A DNA stretch of 64,000 nt, taken from contig NZ_CP065037.1 of assembly GCF_019924635.1 (NCBI RefSeq), positions 1,922,001 to 1,986,000 of the forward strand. Reading direction: 5' to 3'. Below the pieces are notes generated by a model. The model worked only from the letters and a program-made list of their open reading frames with translations. It had not been told where the DNA came from and did not search any database. How positions within the stretch are numbered: the first letter of the stretch is position 1; every line of letters starts with the position of its first letter. Made by a program: the position numbers and the translations under genes. Shown piece by piece: positions 9,889-17,594 of the stretch. Origin of the DNA: Leifsonia sp. ZF2019 (GTDB lineage Bacteria; Actinomycetota; Actinomycetes; Actinomycetales; Microbacteriaceae).

Positions 9889-10376
9889 CGGAACGCCGGC
9901 GCATCGTCGAATGGGAGGACCCGGCGCCGGGAGTGGCGGTGATGCCCACGATGTCGGGGCTCGACTACCTCCGGGCGATGATCGCCGGCGAACTGCCCCC
10001 GCCGCCCATCGCGGCGCTGATGCGCATGACCCTCACGCAGGCGGACATCGGAACGGCCACGTTCGTCTGCGAGCCCGACGAGTCGCACTACAACCCCATC
10101 GGCACCGTGCACGGCGGCCTCGTGTGCACCCTCCTCGACTCGGTGCTCGGCTGCGCGGTCCAGTCGACGCTGGCCCCGGGGCAGGGCTACACGTCCATCG
10201 AGATCAACGTCAACTACCTGCGGCCCGTGCTGGCCGATTCCGGTCCCCTCACCTGCGTCGGCACCGTGACCAAACCCGGCAACCGTGTCGCCTTCGCCGA
10301 CGGGGTCGTCACCGATCGGGCCGGCAAGGTGGTGGCCACGGCGACCGGCTCGCTGCTGGTGTTCCCGATCGGGTGA
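9885..10376 (+). CDS. PaaI-type hotdog thioesterase
   Basis: 163-residue single hotdog domain. The segment HYNPIGTVHGGLVCTLLDS, spread over about residues 66-85 with the HGG loop preceding the long helix, is the PaaI/acyl-CoA thioesterase signature, and VHGG-LDS positions the catalytic Asp/Asn. It probably hydrolyses an acyl- or aryl-acyl-CoA. The GTG start overlaps the permease stop (GTGA), so the two are cotranslated. An acyl-CoA ligase converges on it 24 bp downstream on the other strand, so a shared fatty or aromatic acid role is possible but not shown. Confidence 0.85.
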   Translation: MTERRRIVEWEDPAPGVAVMPTMSGLDYLRAMIAGELPPPPIAALMRMTLTQADIGTATFVCEPDESHYNPIGTVHGGLVCTLLDSVLGCAVQSTLAPGQGYTSIEINVNYLRPVLADSGPLTCVGTVTKPGNRVAFADGVVTDRAGKVVATATGSLLVFPIG

Positions 10377-10400
10377 CCGTGGACGACCCCGGCGCGGCCC

Positions 10401-12083
10401 CTACCCCAGCAGCTGCTCCCGCACCGCGCGGCGGATGACCTTGCCCACGATGGAGCGTGGGAGGTCGTCGACCTGGACGACGGACTTCGGCACCTTGTAC
10501 GCGGTCAGAGTGTCGCGCGCGTAGGCGCGGATGGCCGCTTCGTCGAAGGAAGCACCGGGCTCCATGACGACGGCTGCGACGACCTTCTCGCCGCTGTGCG
10601 CGTCCGGGAGACCCACCACGGCCACGTCGGCGACGCCCTCGAACGAGCGGAGGGCGTCCTCCACCTCGGTGGGCGCGATATTGAAGCCGCCCGAGATGAT
10701 GAGCTCCTTGATGCGGTCGACGATGCGGACGAAGCCGTCCTCGTCCATGGTGGCGATGTCCCCGGTGCGGAACCAGCCGTCCGCCGTGAGCACCTTGGCG
10801 GTCTCATCCGGCTTGCGCCAGTAGCCCGAGAACACCTGAGGTCCGCGGGCGAGCAGCTCGCCCTCCTCGCCGAACGCGCGATCGGTCTGCGGGTCCTCCG
10901 GATCCGCGATGCGCAGCTCGGTGCTGGAGAGAGGGAGCCCGACGGTGCCCGCCTTGCGCCCGTCGCTCACGGGGTTGGCCATGAGCACCGGCGAGCACTC
11001 CGAGAGGCCGTAGCCCTCCACGAGGTAGCCTCCGGTGCGCTTCTCCCACTCGCCGACCACATCCTGGGGCAGGGCCATGGCGCCGGAGATGGCGATGTCG
11101 ATGCCCGCGAGCGAGACCTTCCGCTTGTCGGCGGCCTGGACGAGGCGGTCGTAGATCGGCGGGACGGCCGGGAGGAACGTGGCCGGGCGCTTCTTGACGA
11201 CATCGAGCACCAGGTCCGGGTCGAACTTCGGGAAGAGCACCAGCCGGGCGCCCATGCTCATCGCGAAGGTGAGGCACAGGGTGAGCCCGTAGGCGTGGAA
11301 CAGGGGGAGGACCGCGTACACCACGGATCGACCGCGCTCGACGGCGGGGACCCAGGCGCGGGCCTGCGCCGCGTTGACCGTGAGGTTGGCGTGCGAGAGC
11401 ATCGCGCCCTTCGGCAGCCCGGTCGTCCCGCTGGTGTACTGGATGAGCGCGAGATCGTCCGCCTGCGGCCGCGGCGACGAGGCCTTCAGCTTGCGGCCGG
11501 AGAGCAGCTGCTCCCAGGTGACCGTGCCCGAGACCTTGGTCGTCAGAGCCTCCCGGGCCTCGCGGGCCTTACGGACGGGGAGACGCAGGGCGAACCGCTT
11601 GCCCGCCGGCATCGCCGTCGTCATGTCGACCGAGATCACGGTGCTGACGCCGAGGTCGGCGGGGAGGTCCTGCACCGTCGCGGCGACCTTGTCCCAGACG
11701 ATGGCGACGGTCGCGCCGTGGTCCTCGAACTGGTGGCGGAGTTCGCGCGGAGTGTAGAGCGGGTTGTGCTCGATCACAACGGCGCCCAGCCGCAGCGCGG
11801 CGTAGAAGGCGACGACGTGCTGCGGGCAGTTCGGCAGCACGAGCGCTACGCGGTCGCCCTTGCGGACGCCGCGCTTGCGGAGACCCTCGGCGGCGCGCGC
11901 GATCTGCTCGCCGAGCTCGGCGTACGTCGTGGTCGCGCCGAAGAACTCGAGAGCCACGTGGCTGCCGTAGGTCTTCACGGACTCGTCGATCAGGTGGGCG
12001 AGGGAACCGGCGGGGACGTCGACGTCGGCCGGGACGCCGGGCGCGTAGCTCGCGACCCAGGGGCGTTCGCTGTAGATGCTCAC
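10401..12083 (-). CDS. long-chain fatty acid--CoA ligase (AMP-binding enzyme)
   Basis: 560-residue ANL-superfamily adenylating enzyme that activates a carboxylate with ATP and transfers it to CoA. Motifs in order: the P-loop YTSGTTGLPKG near residue 214, EGYGLSECSP, the GYWRKPDETAKV and WFRTGDIA motifs, and the C-terminal IKELIISGGFNI hinge, ending with the VGKVIRR lysine segment. Long-chain FadD-like proteins have this order and length. Start is the GTG at 12083 (VSIYSERPW); a TAGGCT box lies 7 nt upstream, pointing to a leaderless mRNA. An in-frame start 14 codons earlier would lie inside the preceding gene. Chain-length preference is inferred. Confidence 0.9.
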   Translation of the reverse strand: MSIYSERPWVASYAPGVPADVDVPAGSLAHLIDESVKTYGSHVALEFFGATTTYAELGEQIARAAEGLRKRGVRKGDRVALVLPNCPQHVVAFYAALRLGAVVIEHNPLYTPRELRHQFEDHGATVAIVWDKVAATVQDLPADLGVSTVISVDMTTAMPAGKRFALRLPVRKAREAREALTTKVSGTVTWEQLLSGRKLKASSPRPQADDLALIQYTSGTTGLPKGAMLSHANLTVNAAQARAWVPAVERGRSVVYAVLPLFHAYGLTLCLTFAMSMGARLVLFPKFDPDLVLDVVKKRPATFLPAVPPIYDRLVQAADKRKVSLAGIDIAISGAMALPQDVVGEWEKRTGGYLVEGYGLSECSPVLMANPVSDGRKAGTVGLPLSSTELRIADPEDPQTDRAFGEEGELLARGPQVFSGYWRKPDETAKVLTADGWFRTGDIATMDEDGFVRIVDRIKELIISGGFNIAPTEVEDALRSFEGVADVAVVGLPDAHSGEKVVAAVVMEPGASFDEAAIRAYARDTLTAYKVPKSVVQVDDLPRSIVGKVIRRAVREQLLG

Positions 12084-12090
12084 GCGCGCA

Positions 12091-12096
12091 AGCCTA
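12091..12096 (-). promoter_or_regulatory. -10 box of leaderless promoter (acyl-CoA ligase)
   Basis: TAGGCT on the minus strand, 7 nt before the GTG at 12083. Its first three bases are the stop codon of the preceding NmrA-like gene. Confidence 0.5.
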
Positions 12097-12759
12097 CGCG
12101 GGCGCGGCGAGGGCCCGTACGGCATCGTCCAGCGGGGTGTCGCCCGAGACGACCTCCCACACCTTCCCGATCGTGCCGGGCTCGGCGAGGCAGGCGGCGA
12201 TGAGCCGGGCGACGTCCTCGCGTGGGATGCTGCCGCGCTCGACGGACTCGCCGAGCGTCACCCGGCCCGTGCCCTCGTCGAACGTGAGCGCGCCGGGTCG
12301 CAGGATGGTCCACTCGAGCCCCGAGCGCCGCAGTGCGTCGTCCGCGTCGCGCTTCGCGTCCACGTAGGCGCGCCAGTCGGGCGCGGCGTCGTCGGCCACC
12401 GGGTTGTCGACGCCCCAGGCGGACACCTGGACGAAGCGGCGGATGCCCGCCCTCGCCGCGGCCTCCGCCGACTTCACGGAGCCGAGGTAGTCCACCGTGC
12501 GCTTGCGCTCGACGCCCGAGCCGCCTCCCGCGCCGGCCGAGAACACGACCGCGTCGCAGCCCTCGAAGGCCGCAGCGAGCGCGTCGACGTCGGCGGTCTC
12601 GATGTCGACCAGCACGCCGTTGCCCCCGAGTCGGTACACGTCCTCCGCGTGTTCGTCGTTGCGCACGACCCCGACGAAGTCGTCCCCCTGGTCGTAGAGC
12701 ACCCGCATGAGCTGCTGGGCGACTTTTCCGTGGGCACCGACGATCGCTACTCGAGACAT
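12094..12759 (-). CDS. NAD(P)-binding NmrA/SDR-like protein
   Basis: 221-residue atypical short-chain dehydrogenase/NmrA-like protein. The N-terminal Rossmann turn VGAHGKVAQQL (residues 6-16) binds the dinucleotide. It keeps VSAWGVDN and ILRPGALT segments typical of the NAD(P)H-binding YwnB/YtfG-like group, but no clear YxxxK pair, so it may be a redox sensor or a reductase. Start is the ATG at 12759; a longer frame to 12816 would add a charged tail of no family likeness. It is followed at once by the ligase gene, whose promoter overlaps its stop. It diverges from the DUF6412 gene. Confidence 0.8.
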   Translation of the reverse strand: MSRVAIVGAHGKVAQQLMRVLYDQGDDFVGVVRNDEHAEDVYRLGGNGVLVDIETADVDALAAAFEGCDAVVFSAGAGGGSGVERKRTVDYLGSVKSAEAAARAGIRRFVQVSAWGVDNPVADDAAPDWRAYVDAKRDADDALRRSGLEWTILRPGALTFDEGTGRVTLGESVERGSIPREDVARLIAACLAEPGTIGKVWEVVSGDTPLDDAVRALAAPA

Positions 12760-12832
12760 GACTCCATCTTGCTCCCTCTCCGGCGGGGTGCGCTCACGGC
12801 GAACGTGCACAGACATCCGCGCGGGATTTTGT

Positions 12833-12838
12833 TAGCGT
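12833..12838 (+). promoter_or_regulatory. -10 box of leaderless promoter
   Basis: TAGCGT, 6 nt before the ATG at 12845. Confidence 0.55.
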
Positions 12839-12844
12839 CGTCAC

Positions 12845-13150
12845 ATGTCGGCCGTCCTGGAGCTCCTCGCGCATCTCGTCGCGTCGGCCCTGGGCGTCTC
12901 GTGGAGCGTGAGCGGCCCGGCGGGCATCATCGCCGCCGCCGGAGTGGCGGGCGCCATCGGCCTGGTCGCGGCCGTCGCCGCCACGTCGCTGCGTTCCGTC
13001 GCCGCCCTCGCCGCCTCGCTGCGCGGGCGCACGGTCTGGTCCCGGCCCGCCGAGCCCGAGGTGGCCGCGCGCGTCGAGAGCGCCTCCCACCCCGACACCG
13101 ACGGGCGCCCGCGCCCGCGAGCGCCGGGATCCCTCCTGCCGGCCGTGTAG
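12845..13150 (+). CDS. DUF6412-like small membrane protein
   Basis: 101 residues. Two hydrophobic segments (about 3-20 and 26-52, Ala/Gly/Val-rich) are followed by an Arg/Pro-rich cytoplasmic-looking tail. Small proteins of this look, annotated as DUF6412, sit directly upstream of a YidC-like gene in Microbacteriaceae and relatives, as here (68 bp before it). The -10 box 6 nt before the ATG indicates a leaderless mRNA. Function is unknown; the linkage suggests a role with the insertase. The family name is recalled from layout rather than searched. Confidence 0.65.
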   Translation: MSAVLELLAHLVASALGVSWSVSGPAGIIAAAGVAGAIGLVAAVAATSLRSVAALAASLRGRTVWSRPAEPEVAARVESASHPDTDGRPRPRAPGSLLPAV

Positions 13151-13218
13151 TCGGGGCGTGCTGCCCCTGCACTCGGCCAGACGACTCCACGTCCGTCCGA
13201 CAGCAGGGAAACACACCC

Positions 13219-13992
13219 ATGGACCTCTTCTCCTGGCCGCCCGTCGCGGCCCTCCTCGACGGGGCGTACCGCCTCGTCACCGGCGTCTCCGACGCCGTCG
13301 AACCCTTCGCCGGCACTGCGGCCGGCATCGTCGCGATCATCGTGCTCACGATGCTCGTCCGCGCGATCCTCCTCCCCGTCGGTGTCAGCCAGGTGCGCGC
13401 GGAGTATGTGCGCCGCCGGTTGGCGCCGCAGCTCGCCGCCCTCCAGAAGAAGCACGGGGCCGACCGCGAGAAGCTCGCACAGGCGACCGTGGAGCTCTAT
13501 CGGAGGGAGCGCACGTCGCCCTTCGCCGGGATGCTCCCGCTGCTGGCGCAGATCCCGGTCATCTCCCTCGTGTACGCGGTCTTCACGCACGCGACCATCG
13601 CCGGACACCCGAACGAACTGCTGGGGGAACGCGCGTTCGGGGCCCCGCTCGGCACGAGCTTCCTGGGACTGACGGGAGCGGGACCGGTCTGGCCGGCGAT
13701 GGGTGTCTACCTCGCCGTGCTGGCACTCATCGCGGTCGTGACGACAGTCTCCCGCCGCGTGCTCGCCCTCCCGCAGCCCGAAGGGAGCGCCGCGCCGTCG
13801 GGGATGGTGCGCGCGCTGTCCTTCCTGCCCTACGTCACGGTGGTCTTCGCGGCGTTCGTCCCGCTGGCGGCGGCCGTGTACATTCTGACCTCGACGGCGT
13901 GGACCGTCGCGGAACGCTGGCTGCTGCGTCGCCTTCTCGACCCCGCGCGCCGTCGACCGGAGGGGACGGCCACGCCATCGACGTCGCACTGA
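13219..13992 (+). CDS. yidC: YidC/Oxa1-family membrane protein insertase (paralogue)
   Basis: 257-residue Oxa1/YidC-type protein that would insert membrane proteins from the cytoplasmic side. TM1 (about residues 30-52) ends in RAILLPVGVSQVRAEYV, with the conserved Arg in the hydrophilic groove. A charged coiled region (LQKKHGADREKLAQA) follows, then FAGMLPLLAQIPVISLVYAVF and further helices. At 257 residues it is shorter than the housekeeping YidC, which normally lies in the rpmH-rnpA cluster; that cluster is not here, so this is probably an accessory copy. AGGGAAA before the ATG at 13219 serves as ribosome site. The acetyltransferase frame follows without a gap. Confidence 0.88.
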   Translation: MDLFSWPPVAALLDGAYRLVTGVSDAVEPFAGTAAGIVAIIVLTMLVRAILLPVGVSQVRAEYVRRRLAPQLAALQKKHGADREKLAQATVELYRRERTSPFAGMLPLLAQIPVISLVYAVFTHATIAGHPNELLGERAFGAPLGTSFLGLTGAGPVWPAMGVYLAVLALIAVVTTVSRRVLALPQPEGSAAPSGMVRALSFLPYVTVVFAAFVPLAAAVYILTSTAWTVAERWLLRRLLDPARRRPEGTATPSTSH

Positions 13993-14006
13993 CCCCTGTC
14001 CCCGAG

Positions 14007-14537
14007 TTGACGACGGAGCGTCTGCGCCTCGTCCCGCTCGGCCCCGAACACCTCGAGGGGACCTGGGTCGCGCTCCAGGATCCGGAGGTGCTCCGCCTCA
14101 CGGGCACCCACGCCTCCTTCACCCGCGACGGCGTCGCCGCGTGGCTCGCCGGACTCTCCGCGCGCGACGACCGGGCGGACTGGGCGATCCTCCGCGCGGG
14201 CGACGACGAGCACATCGGCGAGGTCGTTCTCAACGATCCGGACGCCGACAACCGCTCCGCCGGATTCCGCATCGCTCTCGGCGCGCCGCGCTGGTTCGGA
14301 GCGGGCTACGGGACCGAGGCAACCCGCGCGGTGCTCGCGCACGCCTTCACCACGCTCGGCCTGCACCGGGTCGAGCTGGAGGTCTACGCCTTCAACCCCC
14401 GCGCGCAGCGGGCCTACGAGAAGGCCGGATTCGAGCTCGAGGGCCGGCGGCGCGACGCCCTCCGGTGGGACGGCGAATGGGTCGACACGCTCGTGATGGG
14501 ATGCTTATCGAATGTGGAGACGCAGCAGGAGGACTGA
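14007..14537 (+). CDS. GNAT-family N-acetyltransferase (RimJ-like)
   Basis: About 176 residues, acetyl-CoA dependent, of the RimJ/RimL type that acetylates protein N-termini or small amines. It opens LTTERLRLVPLGPEHLEG, the standard start of this subgroup, and carries the acetyl-CoA loop WFGAGYGTEATRAVLAHAF plus the late HRVELEVYAFNPRAQRAYEKAGF motif. The start is uncertain. TTG at 14007 fits the domain edge. A CTG at 13989 overlaps the insertase stop as CTGA. A GTG near 13904 would overlap that gene by about 90 nt. No ribosome site favours one clearly. Confidence 0.8.
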   Translation: MTTERLRLVPLGPEHLEGTWVALQDPEVLRLTGTHASFTRDGVAAWLAGLSARDDRADWAILRAGDDEHIGEVVLNDPDADNRSAGFRIALGAPRWFGAGYGTEATRAVLAHAFTTLGLHRVELEVYAFNPRAQRAYEKAGFELEGRRRDALRWDGEWVDTLVMGCLSNVETQQED

Positions 14538-14838
14538 CGGTCGCGACGAGTCGGAGGGCGGCGCCGGGGGCGGTGCCGGCGCCCTCGGCGTCGGGGTGCA
14601 GGTCTACGTGCGCGAGAGCGATCCGCCCGCCGGCGACGACTGGGTCGGCGAGCCGACGGGCGTGATCGTCGCACCGGGGGAGCGGAGCCTGCGCAGCGTG
14701 TCCCTCCCCGCCGACCGCCTGACGACGTGGGTGGTCGCGTTCGGCGAGCCGCAGTATCGGCGCGACGGACGCGGCCCCGTGGAGACGGCGACGATGCCCG
14801 CCTCCCGCCTCGTCGCGGCCGAACCCGTCGGTGACTGA
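14512..14838 (+). CDS. hypothetical protein
   Basis: 108 residues, not recognised. The first 25 residues are Arg/Gly-rich and could belong to a later start; the remainder (VQVYVRESDPPAGDDWVGEP, then TGVIVAPGERS and a second half rich in short strands) looks like a small all-beta domain. No signal peptide or membrane segment. It overlaps the acetyltransferase stop by 26 nt, so it may be cotranslated with it. The length of the beta region and absence of internal stops in a coding-like codon pattern support a real gene. Confidence 0.5.
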   Translation: MWRRSRRTDGRDESEGGAGGGAGALGVGVQVYVRESDPPAGDDWVGEPTGVIVAPGERSLRSVSLPADRLTTWVVAFGEPQYRRDGRGPVETATMPASRLVAAEPVGD

Positions 14839-14867
14839 TCTTCCGTCGACGCCATCTCTCATTGATA

Positions 14868-14897
14868 TTGGATGTCGCCTATAGGATCCGTTATGAT
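14868..14897 (+). promoter_or_regulatory. promoter of the MHS symporter gene
   Basis: TTGGAT (14868-14873) and TATGAT (14892-14897) are separated by 18 bp, in a locally AT-rich stretch between two high-GC genes. The -10 hexamer lies inside the palindrome at 14883-14900. Confidence 0.6.
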
Positions 14898-14900
14898 CCT
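14883..14900 (+). promoter_or_regulatory. operator candidate overlapping the symporter -10 box
   Basis: AGGATC-N6-GATCCT is a perfect inverted repeat that covers the -10 hexamer. A dimeric repressor bound here would block the promoter. No regulator gene is adjacent; the binding protein is unknown. Confidence 0.5.
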
Positions 14901-14926
14901 GCATACGCAACATCGAAGGAGATGAC

Positions 14927-16252
14927 GTGACGAACGACCACGCCACCGACACGCGCGAGGAGAGCCGCAACCTCCGCCGTACCGCCGTCGCCGGGATCAT
15001 CGGCAGCACCGTGGAGTATTACGACTTCACCCTCTACGGGCTCGCGGCGGCCCTGGTCTTCGGGCCGCTGTTCTTCCCCGGGCAGGACCCGGCCACCCAG
15101 GTCATCAGCTCGCTCCTGACGTTCGCCGTCGGGTACCTCGGCCGCCCCGTCGGAGGCCTGCTCTTCAGCCACTTCGGCGATCGGTTCGGACGCAAGCCCA
15201 TGCTCGTCGGCACCCTGATCCTCATGGGTGCCGCGACCGTCGCGATCGGTCTGCTGCCGACGTACGGTGCGATCGGGGTGTGGGCGCCGATCCTCCTCGG
15301 CGGCTGCCGGGTGCTGCAGGGGATGGGGGCCGGCGCCGAATACGTCGGCGCTCTGGTGATGATGGCGGAGAGCGGTGACCGCCGTCGCTACGGACTGCGC
15401 GTCTCGCTGCCCGGAATGGGCGTCTTCGCGGGCATCGTGCTGGCGACCGGAGTGTTCGCGGTCATCGCGACGCTGCCCGAGGAGTCGCTGCTGACGTGGG
15501 GCTGGCGGGTGCCGTTCCTGGCGAGCGTCGTCACCCTGGCGATCGGGATGTGGATCCGCGTCGGCATCCGCGAGACCGAGGAGTTCCAGCGGCTGGCGAC
15601 GGAGAAGCGCACCACACGGCTCCCCGTCTGGGAGGCGATCCGCACCCAGTGGCGCGAGATCCTGATCGGGTTCGGCCTGAACGGACCGTATCTGGCGTTC
15701 TCGTCGTTGACGCAGGTGTACCTGCTCTCGTACCTCACCGGCCCGCTCGGGCTCCCCGCCGGGATCGGGCTCACGGCGAACCTCGTGTCGTCGGCGCTCG
15801 CGATCGGAACCGTTCCGCTGTTCGGCTGGCTCGGCGACCGCCTCGGCCGCGGCCGGGTCTGGCTCTTCGGGTCCGGTGTGTTCGTCCTGTTCGGGGTGGC
15901 GGTGTTCGGCCTCCTCGCCACCGGCGACCCGATCGTCATCATGGGGGTGATGGTCGTCGGGATCAGCCTCGGGCTGGCCTCGATGTATGCGGTGCAGGGC
16001 GCGATCCTGACCGCGTTGTTCGAGCCGCAGCACCGTCTGACCGGTGTGGTCCTGGTGCGCGAGCCCACTGCGGCCCTCGTCGCGGGGCCGGCGCCCGCCT
16101 TCGCAGCGTGGCTCGTGCTCGCAGCGGGCGGCGCGACGTGGCCGGTCGGTGCGCTCTACATCCTCAGCGCGCTCGTCGCGGCCGGTTCCCTGTTCGCGCT
16201 GCGCGGGCGCTCGGCCCACGCAGCGTCTGCGGCGGTGGGCGCGGCCTCCTGA
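14927..16252 (+). CDS. MHS-family (metabolite:H+ symporter) MFS transporter
   Basis: 441-residue MFS transporter of the metabolite:H+ symporter group (relatives of ShiA, ProP, KgtP). Twelve hydrophobic segments. The subgroup motif GSTVEYYDFTLYG lies in TM1 and the loop 2-3 motif GDRFGRKPML follows GRPVGGLLFSHF. ETEEFQRL comes after TM6. GTG start at 14927 preceded by AAGGAGATGAC (ribosome site AAGGAG, 8 nt). Substrate is probably a small carboxylic acid or compatible solute; this is not decidable by eye. It has its own promoter and a palindromic operator over the -10, so expression is likely repressed until a signal appears. Confidence 0.88.
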   Translation: MTNDHATDTREESRNLRRTAVAGIIGSTVEYYDFTLYGLAAALVFGPLFFPGQDPATQVISSLLTFAVGYLGRPVGGLLFSHFGDRFGRKPMLVGTLILMGAATVAIGLLPTYGAIGVWAPILLGGCRVLQGMGAGAEYVGALVMMAESGDRRRYGLRVSLPGMGVFAGIVLATGVFAVIATLPEESLLTWGWRVPFLASVVTLAIGMWIRVGIRETEEFQRLATEKRTTRLPVWEAIRTQWREILIGFGLNGPYLAFSSLTQVYLLSYLTGPLGLPAGIGLTANLVSSALAIGTVPLFGWLGDRLGRGRVWLFGSGVFVLFGVAVFGLLATGDPIVIMGVMVVGISLGLASMYAVQGAILTALFEPQHRLTGVVLVREPTAALVAGPAPAFAAWLVLAAGGATWPVGALYILSALVAAGSLFALRGRSAHAASAAVGAAS

Positions 16253-16296
16253 GGCGACGTGCGATGCTGGAGGGACCGACGACGGTGAGGAGCACG

Positions 16297-16833
16297 ATGC
16301 TGGGTGTGGGTCTGGTCCGGGGGATCAACGTCGGCGGCGCGGCGCGTGTGTCGAAGAGTGAGCTCTCGGGGGCTTTCGAGGACGCGGGGCTCGCCGACGT
16401 GACGACGCTCCTCCAGAGCGGCAACGTCGTGTTCTCGACGACGTCCGCGCCCTCCGCGGACACCGCCGCCGCCGTCGAGACGGCGCTGCATGCCCGTTCC
16501 GGAGTTCGGGCGCGCGTGCTCCTCCTGACCGAGCGGCGCTTCCGCGACGTTGCCGCCGCCAACCCGCTCACGCGCATCGCCGCCGACGACTCGCGGTTGG
16601 TGGTGACCTTCCTCGACCACGACCTCCCGGACGATCTCGAACTCCCGTCGGAGGAGGCGACGGCGCCGGAACGGATCGTCGCGGGTGACCGTGCGCTGTA
16701 CCAGTGGTGTCCGCTCGGCGTGTCGAAGTCGGTCGTCCCCGCAGCCTTCTGGCGAGCGGTGGGCCCGCTGGCGACGACCCGCAACCAGCGCACGGTGGCT
16801 CGGCTCCTCGCCGAGCTCGATCGGCGGGCCTGA
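16297..16833 (+). CDS. DUF1697 family protein
   Basis: 178 residues, DUF1697. The family opening (GLVRGINVGGAARVSKSEL), the middle LLQSGNVVFST and the late LYQWCPLGVSKS plus TTRNQRTV segments are all present in order. The function of the family is unknown. The ATG at 16297 is chosen because a GAGGAG ribosome site lies 4 nt upstream and the domain starts at once; an in-frame ATG at 16264 is the alternative. It may be cotranscribed with the symporter 44 bp upstream. Confidence 0.82.
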   Translation: MLGVGLVRGINVGGAARVSKSELSGAFEDAGLADVTTLLQSGNVVFSTTSAPSADTAAAVETALHARSGVRARVLLLTERRFRDVAAANPLTRIAADDSRLVVTFLDHDLPDDLELPSEEATAPERIVAGDRALYQWCPLGVSKSVVPAAFWRAVGPLATTRNQRTVARLLAELDRRA

Positions 16834-16871
16834 GACCGAGGCGGCCTCTGTTCCGGCGAGGCGGGCGATCC

Positions 16872-16877
16872 TACAAT
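16872..16877 (+). promoter_or_regulatory. -10 box of leaderless promoter
   Basis: TACAAT, 6 nt before the ATG at 16884. Confidence 0.6.
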
Positions 16878-16883
16878 GACGGC

Positions 16884-17552
16884 ATGTTCGTCGAGGGCAC
16901 GCTTCGATGGCAGGTCACCGAGGACTGTCCCTGGGACCTGCTGATGGCCCTCGCCGTGCGCGATCTCGCCGGCCTCGGCGCGGCGGGGGATCCGGTGCTG
17001 CCGCGGCTGACCCCGGCCCTCGCGCCGGTTCTCCGGGCGAACACCGGCTCGCATCCCGTGCATCCGTCGCTCGGCGGCGGGCACGGCCGGAGCGCGCGCC
17101 GTGTACCGGGAGTGCCCGGAGAAGACCCGCTCGCCGAGCAGTGGCGCGCCTGGTTCGAGGTCGCCGTCGACCGCGAGCGGCGCCCGGCGGGCGGGATGCT
17201 CCGCCCGCCGCACTTCGAGGCCTTCGACCGCGCCCTCGAACTGCAGGACGTCGTCATCGAGCACTACGACGTCGCGTCGACGTGGGCTCACGAACGCCAC
17301 GCCGAGTACGTGCAGGCGAGCCTGCTGAACCATGCTCGGCGGGCAGCCGACATCGTCGACGTGGTGCGCGAGCGCGAGCACGAGCTGCGGCGCCAGGCCG
17401 GGTACTTCCGGCTCGACATCGACGTGCTGCCCCTGTCGAGCTCCGGCGCCTGGATCGTCGGGCCGCACACGGTGGTCGTCAGCGCCAGCCTGCGCGATGA
17501 CTCGGGCGCGTTCCGCGACTGGTTCCGGCCGCTGGTGTCCGCGCTCGTCTGA
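16884..17552 (+). CDS. hypothetical protein
   Basis: 222 residues, not recognised. It is a soluble-looking protein: no signal peptide, no membrane segment, many Arg and acidic residues, with a likely long helical region around residues 120-180 (LNHARRAADIVDVVREREHE). The final part (LSSSGAWIVGPHTVVVSASL) looks like paired beta strands. TACAAT 6 nt before the ATG indicates a leaderless mRNA and supports this start over longer in-frame ones. It converges on the aldo/keto reductase gene with a terminator hairpin between. Confidence 0.65.
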   Translation: MFVEGTLRWQVTEDCPWDLLMALAVRDLAGLGAAGDPVLPRLTPALAPVLRANTGSHPVHPSLGGGHGRSARRVPGVPGEDPLAEQWRAWFEVAVDRERRPAGGMLRPPHFEAFDRALELQDVVIEHYDVASTWAHERHAEYVQASLLNHARRAADIVDVVREREHELRRQAGYFRLDIDVLPLSSSGAWIVGPHTVVVSASLRDDSGAFRDWFRPLVSALV

Positions 17553-17559
17553 GGCGGGC

Positions 17560-17590
17560 ACCGGCGGCCGGACCGGATCCGGTCGCCGGT
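17560..17590. terminator. bidirectional terminator hairpin
   Basis: ACCGGC at 17560-17565 pairs with GCCGGT at 17585-17590 around the perfect palindrome GACCGGATCCGGTC (17571-17584). It lies between two convergent genes. Confidence 0.6.
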
Positions 17591-17594
17591 CCGC

